Below are positions 5,443 through 8,235 of a stretch of 8,235 nt of DNA, one piece after another. Numbering within the stretch: position 1 is the first letter of the stretch; each line of letters opens with the position of its first letter. The notes under the pieces are model-generated. The model had not been told where the DNA came from. It ran no database searches and worked only from the letters and a program-made list of their open reading frames with translations. The stretch comes from Nitrosopumilales archaeon (GTDB lineage: Archaea > Thermoproteota > Nitrososphaeria > Nitrososphaerales > Nitrososphaeraceae), in NCBI GenBank assembly GCA_009665115.1, contig WJXE01000071.1, forward strand, positions 1 through 8,235, read 5' to 3'. Made by a program: the position numbers and the translations under genes.

Positions 5443-6129
5443 CTAGACTAACATTTTTATCTTGATTTTGTCTCCATTATGGATCCCAACCGTATCCTTT
5501 ATCGAAACAGGTGCTATTATTTCGAGCATACTTTCATCATAATGGGTGCGTTCCAATACTAAAACGGCCGCATTCCTGATTGGTCCGTCATTGATATGAG
5601 CAAGATAGCATTTTGCCCATCCATACGTTCTTTTAGTGTCACTGAACCCATCAATAAAAATCGAAGGATACTTGCCGATTTCACGTCGGGCGTCTCTGAA
5701 GATTTTATCAACCAGTTTCACGTTTAATGTGCCTGGATATGGTTCGTACCCTAGTTTCTCATAGAATTGTTTACGATATCCTGCCAAGGACATATAATAC
5801 GCACCTTCTCCCATACCTGAAACGACTCTTCCTTCAAAGCTAATCGTAGTAGGAGGGGTCGATTCAATGGCAGTCTTCAGAGTTGAAAACAATTTTTCGA
5901 TCGCTGAATATCCTTTATCTGTCAATTTTACTCTGAATTTCTGACCCCTTCTGACTCTGTCTATATATCCTGCAGCATCTAACTCCTGCAGGTGTTTAGA
6001 AGCTGCTTGTTGTGACTTCATTATATTCTTACCTAAATCAGTCGTAGTCAATTCGACAAAGCTGTACTTGGCGCCTAACAGGAGGAGCTCGGTCATAGTT
6101 AGGATGTGTTGTAACTTAATTTCTGACAT
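5443..6129 (-). CDS. rbkR: CTP-dependent riboflavin kinase fused to winged-helix regulator (RbkR)
   Basis: 228-aa two-domain protein. Residues about 5-85 are a MarR/ArsR-like winged helix: LTTTDLGKNIMKSQQAASKH with LQELDAAGYIDRVRRGQKFR and wing VKLTDKGYSAI. Residues about 97-228 are archaeal RibK, which phosphorylates riboflavin to FMN using CTP: FEGRVVSGMGEGAYYMSLAG (98-117) with the glycine-rich nucleotide loop, LGYEPYPGTLNVKL (126-139), and EIIAPVSIKDTVGIHNGDKI near the end. Bifunctional proteins of this shape are known as RbkR, an archaeal regulator of riboflavin genes, so it is probably both enzyme and DNA-binding repressor. Its ATG is 5 nt after the dnaG stop, implying shared transcription. 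No strong ribosome-binding site precedes it. Targets here are inferred: ribL and its own operon. Confidence 0.92.
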   Translation of the reverse strand: MSEIKLQHILTMTELLLLGAKYSFVELTTTDLGKNIMKSQQAASKHLQELDAAGYIDRVRRGQKFRVKLTDKGYSAIEKLFSTLKTAIESTPPTTISFEGRVVSGMGEGAYYMSLAGYRKQFYEKLGYEPYPGTLNVKLVDKIFRDARREIGKYPSIFIDGFSDTKRTYGWAKCYLAHINDGPIRNAAVLVLERTHYDESMLEIIAPVSIKDTVGIHNGDKIKIKMLV

Positions 6130-6134
6130 CCTAT

Positions 6135-7403
6135 CTAGTTATTGATTCCCATGTCGCCAAAAGTTCTGACGCGAACGTCCGTTGATTTTTTCAAATCGGC
6201 CGTTCTATGTCCGACGATATATTCGATTCCGACTTTATCAGCCGCATCCACCAAGCGCTGTGTGACAATGCCGTCTAATACCAGCAGCTTTGCCCCTTCC
6301 GTCTTATCTAACTTTTTGATCACATCGGAAACAGGAACTTTAAGTAGTATTTTCATCGAACCATCCAAAACTACGGCTTCTAGGGTTTCGTTAATTTGTG
6401 GATAGACCTCCTTGACGGCCGAAAGAATATCGGCATTATCTTCAGAGACGGTTACGCTTGAGCCGCCTGAATTAACTTGTATTTCTCGTTCTTCTCCCAT
6501 GCCTTGTTCTTGTCTGTCTCTTTTAGTGTTTTGTCTCCTCTCAGGCTGTTGCTGCTGAGGTATGATTACACGCCCTTCTTGCCCATTCGCACCTGCAAAT
6601 AGCATTCCTTCTTTCAATATCTCTGCGATTTCCAGAGGCGTGCATTCCTCAACTTCTCTGCCCGTGGGGGCCCTCAGCACTTTGTCGATATTTACTACGC
6701 CATGTAATTCCTTAAGAATTAAGTCCCCTGCTCGATCGCCGTCGAGGAAGGCGATTACTTTCTTGCCATCAGTGAGCTTGATGATGGTTTCATCGATTTT
6801 TGCTCCCTCGATGGCAATCGCGTTGTCAAAGCCGGCACGCAACAAATTGATCACATCTGCCCGCCCTTCTACAAGAATAATCCAGTCAGAATCAAATACC
6901 CCGGTTCCGCAAGCGAGCTGAGCCTTTCCAAAGGCAGTAAGCTTACCGGGTTTGCTGGCGTCGTAAACGTCTTTAAGCATTTCCTCTCCTTCGCTGATAG
7001 TCTTTGTAGCCCACTCTTGCACGATCTTCTTGGCCCTGTCGACAATAACTTTTTTCTTAATCGCACGGATATCATCGATGCCACTCAATCCGAATTTCGC
7101 TTGGAACGGCCCAACCTTGTCAATGCTTTCGATAGCAGCTGCTATTAGTGCGGCTGTTGAAATATCGGTGCTCATGGGAATTACAGCATCGCCCTTTGCC
7201 ATATTTGACTTCGTGTCCACATTAACTTCGATCCTTCCAACCTTTGAGACCTTCTGTAATTCGTTCAAATTCATTTCTGGTCCAAGAAGACCTTCGGTCT
7301 GTCCAAAGATCGCTCCAATTATATCTGCTTTCTCAACAAGTCCATCAACCTCGAACTTTAGTTTAACGTGATACTTCACAATACCCGTGCTAGGCAATTT
7401 CAT
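6135..7403 (-). CDS. dnaG: Archaeal DnaG-type primase
   Basis: 422-aa protein of the archaeal DnaG family, made of three parts. The N-terminal region (about 1-165) opens with the family hallmark STGIVKYHVKLKFEVDGLVEKADIIGAIFGQTEGLLG, here at residues 5-41. The TOPRIM domain (about 172-250) has DWIILVEGRADV with catalytic Glu179 and IAFLDGDRAGD with Asp221 and Asp223, then APTGREVEECT. A Gln/Arg-rich disordered linker (about 282-308) leads to a C-terminal region (about 315-422). All metal-binding acidic residues are present. Archaeal DnaG has been described both as a primase and as a subunit of the RNA exosome that promotes poly(A)-rich RNA binding. The Zn-binding and helicase-binding domains of bacterial DnaG are absent, as usual. 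The start ATG has GAGG two bases upstream and a dyad just before it. Followed at 5 nt by rbkR. Confidence 0.94.
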   Translation of the reverse strand: MKLPSTGIVKYHVKLKFEVDGLVEKADIIGAIFGQTEGLLGPEMNLNELQKVSKVGRIEVNVDTKSNMAKGDAVIPMSTDISTAALIAAAIESIDKVGPFQAKFGLSGIDDIRAIKKKVIVDRAKKIVQEWATKTISEGEEMLKDVYDASKPGKLTAFGKAQLACGTGVFDSDWIILVEGRADVINLLRAGFDNAIAIEGAKIDETIIKLTDGKKVIAFLDGDRAGDLILKELHGVVNIDKVLRAPTGREVEECTPLEIAEILKEGMLFAGANGQEGRVIIPQQQQPERRQNTKRDRQEQGMGEEREIQVNSGGSSVTVSEDNADILSAVKEVYPQINETLEAVVLDGSMKILLKVPVSDVIKKLDKTEGAKLLVLDGIVTQRLVDAADKVGIEYIVGHRTADLKKSTDVRVRTFGDMGINN

Positions 7404-7411
7404 AACCTCAT

Positions 7412-7429
7412 ATTTACTATTAAGTAAAT
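7412..7429. promoter_or_regulatory. Perfect dyad upstream of dnaG start
   Basis: Seven-bp arms separated by four bases (ATTTACT/AGTAAAT) end 8 bp before the dnaG ATG. Depending on the real TATA box it is either an operator overlapping the promoter (minus-strand ATAAATTT, about 7426-7433) or a hairpin at the 5' end of the transcript started from the box at 7448-7456. GAGG at 7406-7409 is a possible but very close ribosome-binding site. Confidence 0.35.
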
Positions 7430-7447
7430 TTATGGGGGAGTGGGCTT

Positions 7448-7476
7448 GAATATAAGTGCTTTGACCACGTCACGGA
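7448..7476 (-). promoter_or_regulatory. Candidate TATA box and upstream 10-mer for dnaG-rbkR
   Basis: The minus strand reads CTTATATTC at 7456-7448, about 48 bp before the dnaG ATG, predicting a leader of about 22 nt. Eleven bases upstream lies TCCGTGACGT (minus), which is ACGTCACGGA on the plus strand at 7467-7476, an exact copy of the 10-mer next to the ribL palindrome. ATAAATTT closer to the ATG is an alternative TATA that would give a leaderless mRNA. Confidence 0.4.
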
Positions 7477-7510
7477 GATAGTTGTCTAATCCTATATGCC
7501 TTTGATGCGT

Positions 7511-7948
7511 TCACATATAGAAGTACAGATCTTTTCGATTGCCAGTAATTCCAGAAAAATACGGCCCGTATGCCACAAGATCCTCTACATGTCTAATCTT
7601 GCCATTACATATCCGAGCTAGCGCACTTTTGTAGAACAAGCTCACGTTATTTCCGTTGAGTTGCAAACGCTTCAGGAGTTTGCTTGTTAAATGCTTTCCT
7701 GTTCTGTCCATATCAAGAAGCAAAATTATCTTTTTTCCAAACGTACAATGATTATCCACAAAGTCTGCTACGCCTTTAAAACGACTAAATACTGTCAAGT
7801 TTCCATTAAACCCAACACTAGCCAAAGCTCTCGCATCTCTCTTTCCTTCTACCACTATGACCGATCCGTTTTCAGATTCTTCGTTAAGCATGTTAATAAA
7901 GCCGCGAAGACGGTAAACAATATTATCGTCTATAACCTTGTACCGCAT
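7511..7948 (-). CDS. Small stand-alone TOPRIM-domain protein
   Basis: 145-aa protein made essentially of one TOPRIM domain. Motif 1 is SVIVVEGKRDARALASVGF with catalytic Glu34; motif 2 is KKIILLLDMDRTG with Asp79 and Asp81. The pattern resembles the RNase M5-like and archaeal small-TOPRIM families, which act on RNA or DNA phosphodiester bonds with Mg2+; the true substrate is unknown. It is not a DnaG fragment, because its sequence around the motifs differs from the neighbouring dnaG (EGKRD and DMDRTG versus EGRAD and DGDRAG) and it has its own N-terminus. The C-terminal third (VEDLVAYGPYFSGITGNRKD) is family-like tail without a recognised extra domain. It lies 107 nt upstream of dnaG on the same strand and has its own promoter, with a dyad over the TATA box. 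Start ATG 7948 is supported by that promoter. Confidence 0.8.
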   Translation of the reverse strand: MRYKVIDDNIVYRLRGFINMLNEESENGSVIVVEGKRDARALASVGFNGNLTVFSRFKGVADFVDNHCTFGKKIILLLDMDRTGKHLTSKLLKRLQLNGNNVSLFYKSALARICNGKIRHVEDLVAYGPYFSGITGNRKDLYFYM

Positions 7949-7952
7949 AAGC

Positions 7953-7982
7953 TAAATGTTATTAACACTAAAAACATTTAAC
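7953..7982 (-). promoter_or_regulatory. Promoter with 8-bp inverted repeat upstream of TOPRIM gene
   Basis: TAAATGTT (7953-7960) and AACATTTA (7973-7980) are perfect complements 12 bp apart, ending 4 bp before the ATG. On the minus strand the upstream arm forms GTTAAATG (7982-7975), a TATA-like box centred about 30 bp before the ATG, giving a near-leaderless start. A protein bound to the dyad would cover both TATA box and start site, so an operator is possible; AT-richness makes chance also possible. Confidence 0.4.
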
Positions 7983-8235
7983 AATTTTCCCGGAGTCTTA
8001 GAGAAGTCGTAAAAATATTTCATCTTGACTCTGGTTTAACCTGTGCTTACCGAATATGAGACGAGCTTGTCAACATTGGGATACACGCCCTCACATATGG
8101 CCCTCTTCGGAGATCTATTCGAATTATCTTGATATCAAAGACCCGATCTTGGTGGCGCAGAGAGGCCACTTCTTTTTATGATAATCAATGATCACAATCG
8201 AGTCAATAGATTTTCTTATCTTTGAACCCACAAGC
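7983..8235. other. Right-edge region without a recognised gene
   Basis: No identifiable gene. A plus-strand frame opens at ATG 8188 and runs off the edge (MITIESIDFLIFEPTS), with a stop just upstream, so it could be the start of a gene. An opposing minus-strand frame enters from the edge and ends with TAA at 8126-8124 (36 codons, including SIVIIDYHKKKWPLCATKIG), which could be a C-terminus. They overlap, so at most one is likely real, and I recognise neither. The stretch 7983-8100 shows nothing beyond AT-rich sequence. Confidence 0.35.
8152..8179 (+). terminator. Hairpin followed by T-rich tail, plus strand
   Basis: GTGGC (8152-8156) and GCCAC (8165-8169) form a 5-bp GC-rich stem with an 8-nt loop, followed by TTCTTTTT (8170-8177). 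This resembles an intrinsic terminator reading plus-ward, though no plus-strand gene was found upstream. A CUC-UUCG-GAG mini-hairpin (8103-8112) sits about 40 nt before it. It could alternatively be the promoter region for the frame starting at 8188. Confidence 0.3.

Noticed and set aside
6562..7371. Plus-strand frames of 113-119 codons opposite dnaG
   Set aside because: Shadows of a clearly recognised primase gene on the minus strand.
7511..7948. Truncated duplicate of dnaG
   Set aside because: Motif contexts differ and the protein has an intact own start, stop and promoter; it is a separate TOPRIM family.
8100..8180. tRNA gene suggested by TTCGAAT near 8117-8125
   Set aside because: The flanking bases do not form a T-arm stem and no acceptor or anticodon arm can be placed.
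1..8235. Mobile elements, CRISPR arrays, prophage or defence genes
   Set aside because: No transposase, integrase, regularly spaced repeats or terminal inverted repeats were seen; all recognised genes are core functions.

Overview
The window looks archaeal and fits the Thaumarchaeota/Nitrososphaeria (ammonia-oxidiser lineage) best. The evidence is a set of archaeal hallmark genes (DnaG-type primase, aCPSF1 termination ribonuclease, archaeal SepF, CTP-dependent riboflavin kinase fused to a winged helix, archaeal RibL, a glycine-rich TRAM protein). TATA boxes sit about 20-35 bp before start codons, giving leaderless or short-leader genes. Base composition is moderate. Genus cannot be fixed from this window. 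It reads as ordinary core chromosome: no insertion sequence, prophage, CRISPR array, rRNA or tRNA was seen.

Layout. Left: a TRAM-domain RNA-binding protein (minus) and the aCPSF1 KH/beta-CASP ribonuclease (plus) are transcribed divergently from one ~210-bp intergenic region. aCPSF1 converges on SepF, which lies just downstream of a PP-loop tRNA-thiolation enzyme on the minus strand. A ~510-bp region follows with sparse coding. It holds one probable 59-aa small ORF, two identical 12-bp TATA elements and several dyads. Then RibL (FAD synthase, plus, with an N-terminal winged helix) converges on RbkR (winged helix plus CTP-dependent riboflavin kinase, minus) across a hairpin. rbkR starts 5 nt after the dnaG stop, so dnaG-rbkR is probably one transcript. 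Upstream of dnaG, on the same strand, is a 145-aa stand-alone TOPRIM protein with its own promoter. The last ~250 bp hold no recognised gene, only short open frames running off the edge and a plus-strand hairpin with a T-rich tail.

How the genes connect. RbkR (riboflavin to FMN) and RibL (FMN to FAD) form a two-step flavin cofactor module. Both enzymes carry an N-terminal winged helix, and a shared 10-bp sequence lies 11-12 bp upstream of the TATA boxes of ribL and of dnaG-rbkR. This possible autoregulatory flavin circuit is the most interesting item. The TRAM/aCPSF1 pair suggests an RNA metabolism and transcription-termination module. DnaG (primase, and exosome-associated in archaea) and the small TOPRIM protein may be a nucleic-acid module. 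SepF belongs to FtsZ-type cell division and the PP-loop enzyme to tRNA modification.
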